From Silvania hatchlandensis (lineage in GTDB: Bacteria > Pseudomonadota > Gammaproteobacteria > Enterobacterales > Enterobacteriaceae): a DNA stretch of 64,000 nucleotides. Location: the NCBI RefSeq assembly GCF_025564065.1, contig NZ_JAMGZK010000050.1, positions 62,001-126,000 of the forward strand, read 5' to 3'. The notes under the pieces are model-generated. The model saw nothing but the letters and a program-made list of their open reading frames with translations, made no database searches and was not told the DNA's origin. The translations under genes were made by a program, and so were the position numbers. Positions 48,259-60,306 of the stretch are shown in pieces; positions within the stretch are counted from its first letter, which is position 1; each line of letters opens with the position of its first letter.

Positions 48259-49476
48259 ATGATGATCCAAACATTATTTTTCTTTAATGAGAAAAAAAAC
48301 TGGCAGTTATGCTGGAACAGAACTCTTGTTTTCTTGTTTATTGCTACATATTTTTTAGATAATATCACACGGTATAAACATCTGATTGTTATTCTTATGA
48401 CAATAACAGCAATTGTTTATTTGTGTAAAAATTTCAAAGATTATATATCTGCATTCAAAACATTTCTTTTTGGCAGTGTTGTTTTTCTAACGGTTGCGGT
48501 ATTACTTTCTTTGTTACAAACACCCGACTTTAAAGCCAGTCTGAAATCTATTAACAACTCTGTTATAGAAAACATGCTGTTATGTTCGTTTACTATTCCC
48601 GTATTGCTACGGAACGAAAGAAAAGAACTCATCTCAAAGTTGATATTTTCTTCATTTCTTTGCGCATTAATTCTGTGCTGCCTGGCAGAGCTTTTTTCCT
48701 ACTATCAGGATTTTAAGAATGACATTAGGCCGTTTACGGATTATAGGCATCGTAGCATTTCCGACGCATTAGTCTTTCTTTTCCCCGCTCTTTTAAACTT
48801 ATGGCTCATTAAATCAGCAAAATACCGTATTGCGTTTCTCATTATAGGCGCTGCGTATCTGTTTCTGTTGTTAGGGACACTTTCGCGTGGAGCATGGCTG
48901 GCAGTATTGCTTGTGGGGCTGGTCTGGACCGTAATGTACAAACAATGGAAATTACTGATTGCTGGTGGGATTGTTGCAGCAGTTATTGTTACAGCACTGT
49001 TCGCACATAAAGAGATGTCAGCAAAGTTAGCCTATAAACTGCAGCAAACCGACAGTTCCTCTCGCTACACCAACGGAACCCAAGGGAGTGCATTTGACCT
49101 CATCATGGAGAATCCGATAAAAGGCTATGGTTTTGGCAATAAAGCCTATGATGACGTTTACAATAAACGCGTCGTTGATTACCCTGCATGGATCTCCCGA
49201 GAGTCTATTGGGCCACATAATCTGGCGCTATTTGTCTGGTTTGGCACGGGTCTTCTGGGGCTAGCGGGACTGTTATTAGTGTATGCTGGTGTGATTAAAG
49301 AATGCCTGTCTAACGCATTTAGAGAGAACCGCTACTCGCCATTAAATGCCTATATCATCATCATGTTATCTTTCTTCGGCTATTTCATAGTGCGTGGGAA
49401 TTTTGAGCAGATAGAGTTAGACCTTCTCGGTATTTTCGCTGGCTTCCTGTTAGCGATGAAAAATAAGAAAGCATGA
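48259..49476 (+). CDS. waaL: O-antigen ligase
   Basis: WaaL joins undecaprenyl-linked O antigen to the completed lipid A-core at the periplasmic face of the inner membrane. The 405-residue protein has about 11-12 membrane segments, the Wzy_C region LGTLSRGAWLAV with its conserved Arg, and a large periplasmic loop carrying the conserved His (SIGPHNLALFVW). It is much more AT-rich than waaC and, as is usual for waaL, diverges in sequence from reference proteins; the assignment rests on topology, motifs and position. Confidence 0.9.
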   Translation: MMIQTLFFFNEKKNWQLCWNRTLVFLFIATYFLDNITRYKHLIVILMTITAIVYLCKNFKDYISAFKTFLFGSVVFLTVAVLLSLLQTPDFKASLKSINNSVIENMLLCSFTIPVLLRNERKELISKLIFSSFLCALILCCLAELFSYYQDFKNDIRPFTDYRHRSISDALVFLFPALLNLWLIKSAKYRIAFLIIGAAYLFLLLGTLSRGAWLAVLLVGLVWTVMYKQWKLLIAGGIVAAVIVTALFAHKEMSAKLAYKLQQTDSSSRYTNGTQGSAFDLIMENPIKGYGFGNKAYDDVYNKRVVDYPAWISRESIGPHNLALFVWFGTGLLGLAGLLLVYAGVIKECLSNAFRENRYSPLNAYIIIMLSFFGYFIVRGNFEQIELDLLGIFAGFLLAMKNKKA

Positions 49477-49478
49477 TC

Positions 49479-49508
49479 AAAAAAGGCTACGTTACGTAGC
49501 CTTTTTTT
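49479..49508. terminator. Bidirectional terminator between waaL and waaK
   Basis: GGCTACG-TTA-CGTAGCC flanked by A6 and T7 forms a perfect hairpin able to stop both convergent core operons. Confidence 0.92.
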
Positions 49509-50650
49509 CAGTTAAACCATCCGTGAATAACCTCTTCGAACCTTTGAGTGACGCCAGTCCAACTGTAATGTTCATAAACGTAATTTTGTCCACGTTTAGC
49601 GATGTCGGACAGCTCAGCATTGTACAAAACGGCCACAATATCCTGAGCAATGGTTTCTGCTGTCATCGGCTCTTGTAGGTGATAGCCGGTGTCGTTCTCC
49701 TTAACGAACTCAACCATCCCCCCACGCGTACTCACCAGAACCGGTTTTCCGGCCCCCATCGCCTCTATCGCCACCATGCAAAATGGCTCCTGGAACTGGG
49801 AAGGAATAACAACCAGATCACCCAGCGGGTAGTATCGATGCATCTGATCGGGTGGAAGGCTGCCTGTCATAATGCACCGGTCTGCGAGACGTTCTGCAAC
49901 GGCTCTGACCTCACGCTGGTAGGCTCCCCCATCAGTTTTATTGATTTCGTTATAGTCGCCGACAACAATCAGCTTCAGATTTTTATGCGTTGCAATAAGC
50001 TGTTCAAACGCCTGGAGAAGTAACAAAACACCCTTGTCCGGCACAATACGCCCGGCATAAAAGATGACTTTTTCATCAGGTAATATCGCGATTTTAGGTT
50101 CTGATATCGGCGCAGAGTCGGACTGGTAGCGTTTTAAATCAATCCCATTGGGTACAATCTCAATATCTGCTTTGGGAAGAAAAGAGTGATAGTAATTCTT
50201 CAAAAATAAACTTGGCACAATCATTTTTACATCATGCTCGATCCCTTTCGGTTCGAACGCGTTATGCATATGTAGGGCGACCTTTGCCTGCGGGGCACGT
50301 TGTCGAATTTGCCGGTACAGCTTCATACTGTTATGCACAACGATCACGCTGTGATTGGTGACAGGAAAATCGTTGGCGATCTTCAGTATCCGTTTCGAAT
50401 AGGGGAGAGGGTCAAGTCGCGTCCATTTCTGAAACAGACGTTTGTATATACGGCTAAACCCCACACGGTGGATGCTACAGTTTTCACTCACCTGTGAAAA
50501 ATCTGCGTATCCCTCATTCCTGATACACACAATCCGGTTCGGAATCGAGGTTCGTTGTGCAACCTCATACATCCATGTCTCTACTGCCGCTGCGCCGCGA
50601 GGAGGAATAGAGAAAATGGGCGTCACCGTAAATATAATTTTATCAACCAT
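49508..50650 (-). CDS. waaK: LPS outer-core GT4 glycosyltransferase, WaaK-like
   Basis: A 380-residue GT4 enzyme strongly resembling Salmonella WaaK/RfaK, the alpha-1,2-N-acetylglucosaminyltransferase that completes the outer core. Shared stretches include IIFTVTPIFSIPPRGAAAVE and YKRLFQKWTRLDPLPYS. The donor-site motifs are FYAGRIVPDKGVLLLLQAF and the EX7E-type region EPFCMVAIEAMGAGKPVL. The actual sugar transferred cannot be deduced. It is the last gene of the waaQ operon and lies six bases after the preceding GT8 gene. Confidence 0.82.
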   Translation of the reverse strand: MVDKIIFTVTPIFSIPPRGAAAVETWMYEVAQRTSIPNRIVCIRNEGYADFSQVSENCSIHRVGFSRIYKRLFQKWTRLDPLPYSKRILKIANDFPVTNHSVIVVHNSMKLYRQIRQRAPQAKVALHMHNAFEPKGIEHDVKMIVPSLFLKNYYHSFLPKADIEIVPNGIDLKRYQSDSAPISEPKIAILPDEKVIFYAGRIVPDKGVLLLLQAFEQLIATHKNLKLIVVGDYNEINKTDGGAYQREVRAVAERLADRCIMTGSLPPDQMHRYYPLGDLVVIPSQFQEPFCMVAIEAMGAGKPVLVSTRGGMVEFVKENDTGYHLQEPMTAETIAQDIVAVLYNAELSDIAKRGQNYVYEHYSWTGVTQRFEEVIHGWFN

Positions 50651-50656
50651 GTAACA

Positions 50657-51676
50657 TCAACCCTTCATTAAATTATATTTAACTGCAGCCAGAACACCGC
50701 CAATATAGTTTTTTTGGTAAAGCAAATGTTTATATTTTTCACGGTACTCATGTTTTCGCATGGCAGTCTGATAAGGGATGGCTTTCCATGGCGATAATTC
50801 ATATACCCTACGGAAAAAGAGTGCCGATGAGTAATCTGCCCAGCTGTGCCACGGTTTGGTTACACCTGTATAATGGATAAAAACGGTGCGATCGCTGATA
50901 ATCGATTTGTAGTGGCTGGTATCTTTTATCTCAAACTCAGACTTCAGCGAGTATATTGTATTGTATTCTCTGGATAATATTTTCACATGATGGAGGAACA
51001 TAACATTCAAAATATCCTGATCAGGGTATTTTAAATTCTTCACAAGTTCATCATCAGCAAGTAACTCGAAAAACCTTTCAGTAAGGTTTGATCGTAACCA
51101 CTGCTGTAAATTGATATACATCACACCAGAGTTAAAATAATTCCCTCTAAACTCTGCATTGTTTAAACGATTCGCGCTTTTATTTTGCATCGAATCCACA
51201 TCTACCACCACTGCACCATACTCATCGCTAAACTTCAGCATAGCAAGATCGTGCAAAGAGCCTTTACAGGTGATATCTGCATCAAGATATAGTAATTTAT
51301 CCAGACGTTCAGAAAAATAATCAAACGAGATCAAGCGATAATAAATTGAGACTGGCCAGATGTTGGTTTTAGGCAAAGACGATAAAGGCTCGGCATCAAT
51401 AATATACAGTTTAATGACGGTACCATACTGCTCAGCCAACTGTGTTAAAAGCGCAATATACTCATTGTCCAGATAGTCTGAAATGATATGAAAGGTAAAA
51501 TCAATTGACTGCTGTTTATTATTTTCCAGGATTGATGCAATAGAAATTGCAGCACCAGTCTGATAATTTTTATCGATACCCCAGGAGATATTAAACGTGT
51601 CGCGGTCATCGCGAACGTCAGTACGCCTGTCCAGCACTATGATATCTTTAAACTGTGTGAGTTGTTTAAAATCCAC
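50657..51676 (-). CDS. waaJ: LPS outer-core GT8 glycosyltransferase, WaaJ/WaaR-like
   Basis: A 339-residue GT8 (glycogenin-like) enzyme with NISWGIDKNYQTGAAISIASIL at the N-terminus, the metal-binding DXD in LYLDADITCKG, and FIHYTGVTKPWHSWADY near the C-terminus. A short basic C-terminal region fits membrane association. By order it matches WaaJ/WaaR, the second hexosyltransferase of the outer core, probably glucose-transferring; whether Glc or Gal is used is uncertain. It is AT-rich. Confidence 0.75.
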   Translation of the reverse strand: MDFKQLTQFKDIIVLDRRTDVRDDRDTFNISWGIDKNYQTGAAISIASILENNKQQSIDFTFHIISDYLDNEYIALLTQLAEQYGTVIKLYIIDAEPLSSLPKTNIWPVSIYYRLISFDYFSERLDKLLYLDADITCKGSLHDLAMLKFSDEYGAVVVDVDSMQNKSANRLNNAEFRGNYFNSGVMYINLQQWLRSNLTERFFELLADDELVKNLKYPDQDILNVMFLHHVKILSREYNTIYSLKSEFEIKDTSHYKSIISDRTVFIHYTGVTKPWHSWADYSSALFFRRVYELSPWKAIPYQTAMRKHEYREKYKHLLYQKNYIGGVLAAVKYNLMKG

Positions 51677-51786
51677 TTTTAATTACCTTTCACCATCATT
51701 AACGTTGCGTTATCATTTAATAAAAAACGCTATGGCCAACATTGTTAGTGAGCTACCCTGTTTCGTAGCAAAACTATTATATGCCT

Positions 51787-52797
51787 TCATTTAATAATTT
51801 TAAGTTTGTAATAGTGAAGGTAATTTAAGATGCCTTTAACATACATTTTTTGATTAAATTTGTGCTTGGCCGAGTATCTGAATTGGTTACTATTCGTTGG
51901 CTTAAGGAGGTCAACGTTATGCCAGGGTGAAGCATCTTTGGCGAGCAAAAAACTCTTCGAGATCGGATAACTCGCCCACTCATGCCAGGGTTTAGTTGGC
52001 CCAATATAATGAATAAACACTGTCTCATCATTTACCGGATTGTCTACACCCTCTTTTAATTCATAGTTAATGCTAAACCGCGTATTATATTTACCATTAA
52101 TAAACCTGACTTTTCCTGCCAGAAGCACATTCAGTACATCCTGATCCAGGTGCGTAATTTTCTCCACCCACTCAGGTACACGTAGCATCTCAATCGCTTT
52201 GTTGGAGATATTATTTTTATGCCATTCATTGATATTGATCAGCAAGAAACCCGCGTTGAAATAACCTGAGGTCAGCTCCGGTGTGGTCAGCCTCAGGGCA
52301 CGATTTGTCCACCACTCAACATCTCTCTCAGAAACAACAGCAGCAATTTCCTGCTCTGCAAATACATAATCGACTAACTCCTGAATACTCCCTTTACAGG
52401 CGATATCAGCATCCAGATAGAGTAGCTTGTCTATCTTATTATAAAAATAATCAGCTATTATGAAGCGGAAATACGTTGCGTAACTCCAGTTCTTCGTACT
52501 TGGTAGCGACTTAAGTTTTTCGCAGTCGATTAAATATACTTTTATACAGCTTTGATACTGCTCAGCTAAAGCTGAAAACCGTGATTTATCGTCTTCACTA
52601 AAAGAATCAGTAAAGACGTGAAATTCAAAGTTGATGGTTTTATTATTTAACAAGATCGACGAAATCGCGACGCCACAGCCGAAAAGGAAGTGTTTATCGA
52701 TACCAAATGCGATATTAAAACTATCTTGAGAGGATGTTTTTTTGAAGTTATATTCGTGAACTGAAAGAATAACGTCTTTGTCGCTGAGTTGAGACAT
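51787..52797 (-). CDS. waaI: LPS outer-core GT8 glycosyltransferase, WaaI/WaaO-like
   Basis: A 336-residue GT8 enzyme, paralogous to its downstream neighbour: NIAFGIDKHFLFGCGVAISSIL, SYATYFRF, DXD in LYLDADIACKG, and FIHYIGPTKPWHEWASYP. It resembles Salmonella WaaI (alpha-1,3-galactosyltransferase) and E. coli WaaO (glucosyltransferase); the two differ in donor and sequence by eye does not decide between them. Gaps of 93 and 110 bases separate it from waaP and the next GT8 gene. It is AT-rich. Confidence 0.75.
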   Translation of the reverse strand: MSQLSDKDVILSVHEYNFKKTSSQDSFNIAFGIDKHFLFGCGVAISSILLNNKTINFEFHVFTDSFSEDDKSRFSALAEQYQSCIKVYLIDCEKLKSLPSTKNWSYATYFRFIIADYFYNKIDKLLYLDADIACKGSIQELVDYVFAEQEIAAVVSERDVEWWTNRALRLTTPELTSGYFNAGFLLININEWHKNNISNKAIEMLRVPEWVEKITHLDQDVLNVLLAGKVRFINGKYNTRFSINYELKEGVDNPVNDETVFIHYIGPTKPWHEWASYPISKSFLLAKDASPWHNVDLLKPTNSNQFRYSAKHKFNQKMYVKGILNYLHYYKLKIIK

Positions 52798-52890
52798 ATT
52801 TAACTCTTATCCATTATAGGTGAATAGACAATCCATAAACACCTGAGGCGCGTTGATAGCTTAATGTACTTCGGTCACTCTAATGAACAA

Positions 52891-53688
52891 TTATAATGTT
52901 TTTCGGATTGTTCTTTCTCGAATTTTATTGGCTTTAACATTTGCCTGTTGAATGAGTTGACCTTCTCTGGAAAAAATATCTTTCAGCGGTTGTTCAAAAT
53001 ATATTGTCAGGAACCGCCAGACATCTCGCTGCGTTAAGCCGATATTCAATGAGGAAAAATATAATCCAATCAGATCTTTATCACGCCAACGGCGTGGCAC
53101 GTTATTGCGGATCTGCGCCCGATGCAGATCAATAACTGAGATTTTCAAATCCTCTTTCTGGCCTGTAAAAGGTAAATGCAGCAGGAAGTGGCAAATATAA
53201 CAGTCACGATGATTAATGCCCCCAGCATGCATCTTACGTACCATCGTTGCGACACGCTCAATAAGCATGCGCTTCACCTTCACGTCCGGAGGAGTGGTCG
53301 CCCAATTCGCGCAGTAGTCTTCAAGGCTTATCGTTGGGGTCAGATCTTCAGTAATGATGAATGATGTCCGGGTCAGCGGGTTTAATCCCTTCTCCCCGAA
53401 CCCAACGCCGTACATGGTATCGACGCCCAGGCTATGCAGCCGATGAATGGCGTTCCACTCCCTGTCAGCGCCTAAAACGGGCATGCGCAGCGAGAGAAGG
53501 TTTTTCACGATCTCTTTCAGAGACGTACCCCGATGCCATTTGAGGAAATAACTTTTTCCTGCCAGCTCAAAACGTAACGTACGCCGGGTCTCCAGCTCCC
53601 TGAAGACCTCGCCCTGTAACGTTTTGACTTGCTCGAAAGCATCTTTACCACGCCATAAAGTGGCTAACGGCTCTTTCAGCTTAACCAT
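52891..53688 (-). CDS. waaP: LPS core heptose I kinase
   Basis: WaaP phosphorylates HepI of the inner core with ATP, which is important for outer membrane stability. The 265-residue kinase-like protein equals E. coli WaaP in length. The ATP-site lysine region is in YFLKWHRG, and the catalytic Asp162 is in [11 protein letters not shown]. It overlaps waaG by eight bases. Confidence 0.96.
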   Translation of the reverse strand: MVKLKEPLATLWRGKDAFEQVKTLQGEVFRELETRRTLRFELAGKSYFLKWHRGTSLKEIVKNLLSLRMPVLGADREWNAIHRLHSLGVDTMYGVGFGEKGLNPLTRTSFIITEDLTPTISLEDYCANWATTPPDVKVKRMLIERVATMVRKMHAGGINHRDCYICHFLLHLPFTGQKEDLKISVIDLHRAQIRNNVPRRWRDKDLIGLYFSSLNIGLTQRDVWRFLTIYFEQPLKDIFSREGQLIQQANVKANKIRERTIRKTL

Positions 53689-54805
53689 CTAAACCACCTG
53701 TTATGATATCCGCCGCTTTCTCAGGCAGACTGTACAAATCTTGGGTATCGGCATACTGCCGTGCGTTTTCCGCCCAGGCGGTTCGCAATGAGGGCTCTGT
53801 CAGCGCTTTACGTAAAATGTCGTTGAGGGCCGTCTGCCGGAAGGGTTCATCAAGCACCGCACCGCCGTTAGCATCCGCAATATAATGCGCATACCCACAC
53901 ACTGCCGTTGTCAGCACCGGCAATCCCGCGGTGATAGCTTCCAGCAATACAATACCCGCCGCTTCCTGATAGGCCGGGTGCAGTAAGAGATCCGCAGCAG
54001 CCATTAATTCGGCCACATCATTACGCCCGGAAAAGAAGCTGACATTTTCCCGTACTCCAAGCTTTTCGGCCAGCGCTTCAAATTTTCGCGGCTTATCCTG
54101 CCCGACAATAAAGAGAAGCGTATTAAGCCGAAGGCTTTGCGGCAATGACGCCAGCGCTTCGATAGAGCGATCAACACCTTTACGGGTAAAGTCAGAGCCC
54201 ACCTGCAGCAATAAATGCTGATGCTCGCTAATGCCATTTTTCTGGCGATAGACTTCCCGGCTGTTCGGGATCTGCTGGCTGTATTTTCTGTCCGGATAAA
54301 TGCCTGGCGGGAGAATACGAAAACGCTCGCTTTCAGTCTGGTAATGCTTCTGAAAATCAGCTATCTGTTTATCCGTCAGCATCAAAAGCTGGGTGGGTTG
54401 ACCCTGTTCAAACGTCGCGCGTTCAAAAGCAGCATAGTGCCGATAGCGAGATGTCAGGCGGTAGAAAAAGCCTTTTTCCTGTGCCACTTTCTCGGCATAA
54501 CAGACATCAGCCGCATAATAAACGTCCAGTCCGGGCATTTTATTAAAGCCGACAATACGGTCAACAGGGTGGTCGACCAGGTGCGCCTGTACCCAGGCAT
54601 AATACTCCGCATTACGCCCATGATTCGTTCGGGATTTTACCGGTACACGGATTAATTCAAAAGCGTCAGGACAATCGCCTTCCCAGAGCTGGGTATAGAT
54701 GCGCACATGATGGCCACGTGCGGCGATGGTCTGAGCGATACGCATAAAATCACGTTGCAAACCGCCAAACGGGAAATATTTATACAAACAAAAGGCAATG
54801 ATCAT
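53681..54805 (-). CDS. waaG: LPS glucosyltransferase I
   Basis: WaaG adds the first outer-core glucose to HepII. The 374-residue GT4 enzyme equals E. coli WaaG in length, with the N-terminal [36 protein letters not shown], and the donor-site region [19 protein letters not shown]. Its ATG overlaps the waaQ stop codon (ATGA). Confidence 0.96.
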   Translation of the reverse strand: MIIAFCLYKYFPFGGLQRDFMRIAQTIAARGHHVRIYTQLWEGDCPDAFELIRVPVKSRTNHGRNAEYYAWVQAHLVDHPVDRIVGFNKMPGLDVYYAADVCYAEKVAQEKGFFYRLTSRYRHYAAFERATFEQGQPTQLLMLTDKQIADFQKHYQTESERFRILPPGIYPDRKYSQQIPNSREVYRQKNGISEHQHLLLQVGSDFTRKGVDRSIEALASLPQSLRLNTLLFIVGQDKPRKFEALAEKLGVRENVSFFSGRNDVAELMAAADLLLHPAYQEAAGIVLLEAITAGLPVLTTAVCGYAHYIADANGGAVLDEPFRQTALNDILRKALTEPSLRTAWAENARQYADTQDLYSLPEKAADIITGGLDG

Positions 54806-55872
54806 AAGGAGGCATCTTCCGCTGATGGGATCACTTTATCAGGCAGCAAAGTATCAATGGCCGCTATCACATCCTCTGCAGGAATGGCTGAAAGATACAT
54901 TTCGTTGCGGTCTCGCTGCTCGCGTGGTGGCATGGGCCGATAATCACCTGCCCAGAATTGGATCATCTTGTTCGACCATGGCCGCCAGAAGATATGATCC
55001 GTCGCACCGAACAAACAGACCAGCGGTGTATCAACGGCCGCGGCAATATGCCCAGGGGCAGAATCAACGCCGATAAAGAGTCGGGCATGATCAATCAATG
55101 CACCTAATTCTGGAAACGTCACGTTACCCGCCAGCGCGGTCACAGGCGCAGCTTTGCATGCGCCTGCAATAGCATTTACGCACGCCAGATCGTCAGCACC
55201 CGGCCCGGAGGTGAGTACCACCTGGTAACCACGGTTATGCAGAGCGTCAATAACTTGCGAAAACTTCTCATTATTCCAGCACTTGAATAGTTGACGAGCC
55301 GTTGGCTGAATAACGATGTAATGCTCTCCGACGCCCGCTTTATCTAATTCGTGGCGCACACGTTCCCAGCAGGCGGGGGGATAGCTCATTGTCGTGTGCT
55401 TCACCCAGGATTTCACTCCCAGTGGCACCAGTACGGACAGATTACTCTCCACCACATTATCCCCTACCAGCGGAGCCAGATGGGTAAAACTTTTGCGCCA
55501 GAATGCAGACTGACGATGGCTGTAATCTTGTGAAATTTTGAGCGGTGCATCTAATAACCTGACCAGCAGCGCAACCATCCACTGATCCGTCAGGTTGATA
55601 ATCAGGTCGTACTGATTAGCACGTAAATCTCTGATCAAGCTGATGAAATTTGTTATTTTCTCAACCGTTTTTGCCTTTTTATTCTTTATGCCATACAGCG
55701 CATTAATGTCAGGGTTTTCAGACAAAATGGGGATCGTGTCCTGGTAAAGAAGCACATCGATTTTTGCGTCAGGATAATTCTGCTTCAACGTACTAATGAC
55801 CGGGGTCGTTAATAACATATCTCCGTGAAAACGCATTTTTATGAGCAGAATTTTTCGAAATGGCTTTTCCAC
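54802..55872 (-). CDS. waaQ: ADP-heptose:LPS heptosyltransferase III
   Basis: WaaQ adds the side-branch HepIII to HepII. The 356-residue GT9 enzyme has LLIKMRFHGDMLLTTPVIST at the N-terminus, IQPTARQLFKCWNNEKF as the donor-site stretch, and GVDSAPGHIAAAVDTPLV. The start codon is GTG (55872), with AAGAG upstream. It is the first gene of the core operon, 47 bases after the JUMPstart element. Confidence 0.95.
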   Translation of the reverse strand: MEKPFRKILLIKMRFHGDMLLTTPVISTLKQNYPDAKIDVLLYQDTIPILSENPDINALYGIKNKKAKTVEKITNFISLIRDLRANQYDLIINLTDQWMVALLVRLLDAPLKISQDYSHRQSAFWRKSFTHLAPLVGDNVVESNLSVLVPLGVKSWVKHTTMSYPPACWERVRHELDKAGVGEHYIVIQPTARQLFKCWNNEKFSQVIDALHNRGYQVVLTSGPGADDLACVNAIAGACKAAPVTALAGNVTFPELGALIDHARLFIGVDSAPGHIAAAVDTPLVCLFGATDHIFWRPWSNKMIQFWAGDYRPMPPREQRDRNEMYLSAIPAEDVIAAIDTLLPDKVIPSAEDASL

Positions 55873-56281
55873 AAGCGACTCTTTTGTTGTGATTATCCGA
55901 TAAAGGTAAGCTGAAAAAGCACGCTACCGCCCCAGGCTCAACAGCTACCTGTTTACTGATATCGCACTCATTTTTACGTGCTAGTGTACCATTTCTTTTG
56001 GCACGATCCGACACGAATAGCCCTTGAGCAAAAACGTGGTTATTACCTTTTAAATCAATAAAATGCAGTATTGAGGATGGGTTGTTGCTGGAGTGTTTTG
56101 TTACTCTCATGAATGCCTGTACGCACAGACCTGCAGAAAGTACACAAAAATGCCAAAAACGTTATCTCCTGAATCCCTTAGGCCGCACCGGGGCTATTTA
56201 ATTCAAAAACGGGAAAAGTAATGGTAAAGCCCCAGCTAAATACATAGAATTCCCAGCACATCCCTAAGTCAGCGATTTACT
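55873..56281. promoter_or_regulatory. waaQ-waaA divergent control region
   Basis: These 409 bases contain no supportable gene. The waaQ side carries the JUMPstart/ops element (55920-55951) in what should be the waaQ 5' untranslated region. In E. coli the same leader also yields RirA, a small RNA that binds RfaH. The waaA promoter must lie in the right half. Confidence 0.75.
55920..55951 (-). promoter_or_regulatory. JUMPstart element with ops site (RfaH recruitment)
   Basis: On the minus strand the region contains CAGGTAGCTGTTGAGC followed by the ops core GGCGGTAGCGTG. This matches the JUMPstart sequence of LPS-core, O-antigen and capsule operons. RfaH binds ops in the paused elongation complex and prevents premature termination. 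Confidence 0.92.
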
Positions 56282-58047
<1,766 letters not shown>

Positions 58048-58060
58048 TTTCCTGCCTGCT

Positions 58061-58090
58061 TACCGGATAGCGCTCGCGTATCCGGCCTGC
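58061..58090. repeat. REP element between coaD and mutM
   Basis: TACCGGATAGCGCTCGCG followed by TATCCGGCCTGC has the classic REP arms (CCGGAT/ATCCGG) and lies between the convergent stops of coaD and mutM. Confidence 0.75.
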
Positions 58091-58097
58091 AAATCGA

Positions 58098-58907
58098 TCA
58101 CTTCTGACACTGACGGCAGTAAAACGTCGCCCGCTGCGCATGCTTAGAGGCCACAATCGGCGAACCACATACCCGGCACGGTTCCCCTTTGCGGCCATAG
58201 ACCTGCAGCTCCTGTGCAAAATAGCCCGGCTTACCGTCACTTTGCAGGAAATCTTTCAGAGTGGTTCCACCCTGCTCAATCGAACGCTGTAGCACCGCTT
58301 TAATGACCTTAACCAACAACCCGTACTCATCTGCAGAGAGAGATGAGGCCAGCCGATCGGGATGGATCCCGGCGGCAAACAGGGATTCGCTGGCGTAGAT
58401 ATTACCGACGCCGACTACCAGCTTGTTATCCATCAGCCAGGGTTTAATCGGGGTCTTCTTCTTCGCACACATCGTTTGCAGGTAAGCGGCGTTAAAAGCG
58501 TCGCTCAACGGCTCTGGCCCCAGATGCGCCAGTACATTGTGCCCTTCCAGTTCTTTGGTCCACAGCCAGGCGCCAAAGCGCCGGGGATCGGTGTAACGCA
58601 GGACTTTGCCGTTGCTCATCACCAGGTCGACGTGGTCATGCTTCTGCGGCGGAAGCTCCTCCGGCAGAATACGCAGGCTGCCAGACATTCCCAGATGGAT
58701 GATGATCCAACCGTCCGGCAACTCCAGCAGCAGGTATTTGGCCCGGCGCTGCACGCTGAGAACCGGCTTATCGCTCAGGGTGTGGATCTCAGTGGATACC
58801 GGCCAGCGCAGGCGACCGTTGCGTACGATAGCATGCAGAATGGTCTCACCCACCAGATGCGGCTCAATACCCCGGCGGCTGGTCTCTACCTCAGGTAATT
58901 CAGGCAT
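58098..58907 (-). CDS. mutM: Formamidopyrimidine-DNA glycosylase
   Basis: MutM (Fpg) removes 8-oxoguanine and formamidopyrimidines and cleaves the abasic site. The 269-residue protein begins [13 protein letters not shown], so after Met removal Pro1 is the nucleophile and Glu2 the acid. The C-terminal zinc finger is CRVCGSPIV...FYCRQCQ. I chose the ATG at 58907 because the N-terminal proline is essential; the open frame extends 47 codons upstream through a terminator. Confidence 0.97.
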   Translation of the reverse strand: MPELPEVETSRRGIEPHLVGETILHAIVRNGRLRWPVSTEIHTLSDKPVLSVQRRAKYLLLELPDGWIIIHLGMSGSLRILPEELPPQKHDHVDLVMSNGKVLRYTDPRRFGAWLWTKELEGHNVLAHLGPEPLSDAFNAAYLQTMCAKKKTPIKPWLMDNKLVVGVGNIYASESLFAAGIHPDRLASSLSADEYGLLVKVIKAVLQRSIEQGGTTLKDFLQSDGKPGYFAQELQVYGRKGEPCRVCGSPIVASKHAQRATFYCRQCQK

Positions 58908-58948
58908 GTTTCCTCCCTTGAGATTCACAAATTGAGATTCGCAGAATG

Positions 58949-58979
58949 CAAAAAACCCCGCAATTGCGGGGTTTTTCAA
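58949..58979 (-). terminator. Terminator of rpmB-rpmG
   Basis: ACCCCGCA/TGCGGGGT stem followed on the minus strand by a T-run, between rpmG and mutM. mutM may be transcribed partly by read-through or from its own promoter. Confidence 0.9.
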
Positions 58980-58995
58980 TACAAGGAAACTAAAA

Positions 58996-59166
<171 letters not shown>

Positions 59167-59185
59167 TTATTTCCTCTTTAAGTAC

Positions 59186-59443
<258 letters not shown>

Positions 59444-59640
59444 TTAGCTCGAGCTTCGTATGGGGTATCGGCGCCTCGTCAGGCTTTACAGCCCGGTCAT
59501 CGCGTAGTTCTAAGTGAACCATCGATTGCCAGGCCCAATTGCCAAACCCGAGATTCTCAAAGGTGGCGTAGTATACGCTGACTCGAGGATGTGCTCAAGT
59601 CCCGAACAGACAAAGATCCCGATGGATCGCGAGAAACGGC

Positions 59641-60306
59641 TTAAATCCATCCACGTTCGGCAAAGGAAACGTACTCTCCTCGGCCGATGACCAGATGGTC
59701 AATCACGCGAATATCCATGAATTTACAGCATTTCACGATACGTTCGGTCACGTCTCTATCGGCTTTACTCGGTTCAGCGCGCCCCGAGGGGTGATTATGC
59801 GCGAGGATCACGCCGGCAGCATTCACTTTTATCGCTTCGCGCACAATTTCGCGCGGATGTACCTCAACATGGCTCAGGGTACCAGAAAACAGCCGGGAAT
59901 GTTTCAGCACCCGGTTTTGATTATCCAGGAAAATAACCATAAAAATTTCACGCTCTTCTTCCGCCAGCTGGCTGTGAACAAATTCCCGGGCGATATCCGG
60001 ATTTTCCAGCGGGTTGACCTCCTGTACCCCCGAGCAGTAGTAACGACGGGCCAGCTCCGCAATGCCTCTGAGCTGGGCGAACGTCGCAATACCAATCCCT
60101 TCGACCTGCGTGAACGCCTCCAGTTCGGCAGTCAGCAAGCCATACAGGGAACCAAAATGCTGCAGTAAATCCTTTGCAAGCGTAAAAACGTCTTTCCCTC
60201 GCGTTCCGGTGCGCAAAAACAACGCCAGCAGCTCTTCATCCGTCAGCGATGTCACACCATCGCGTAGCATTTTTTCCCGCGGTAACAGCGGGGACAGTGT
60301 ATCCAT
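59641..60306 (-). CDS. radC: JAB-domain protein RadC
   Basis: The 221-residue protein has an N-terminal helix-hairpin-helix region and a C-terminal JAB1/MPN-type metalloprotease-like domain with EVHPREIV and [14 protein letters not shown], the expected metal ligands. The name comes from an old repair phenotype later traced to another gene; its function is unknown. I chose the ATG at 60306 with GGAGGAGG upstream; a TTG two codons earlier is possible. It is divergent from coaBC. Confidence 0.93.
   Translation of the reverse strand: MDTLSPLLPREKMLRDGVTSLTDEELLALFLRTGTRGKDVFTLAKDLLQHFGSLYGLLTAELEAFTQVEGIGIATFAQLRGIAELARRYYCSGVQEVNPLENPDIAREFVHSQLAEEEREIFMVIFLDNQNRVLKHSRLFSGTLSHVEVHPREIVREAIKVNAAGVILAHNHPSGRAEPSKADRDVTERIVKCCKFMDIRVIDHLVIGRGEYVSFAERGWI

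Noticed and set aside
55793-56110. 105-codon minus-strand open frame in the waaQ leader
   Set aside because: It runs through the JUMPstart element and into waaQ out of frame, and has no recognisable domain. The region is a regulatory leader.
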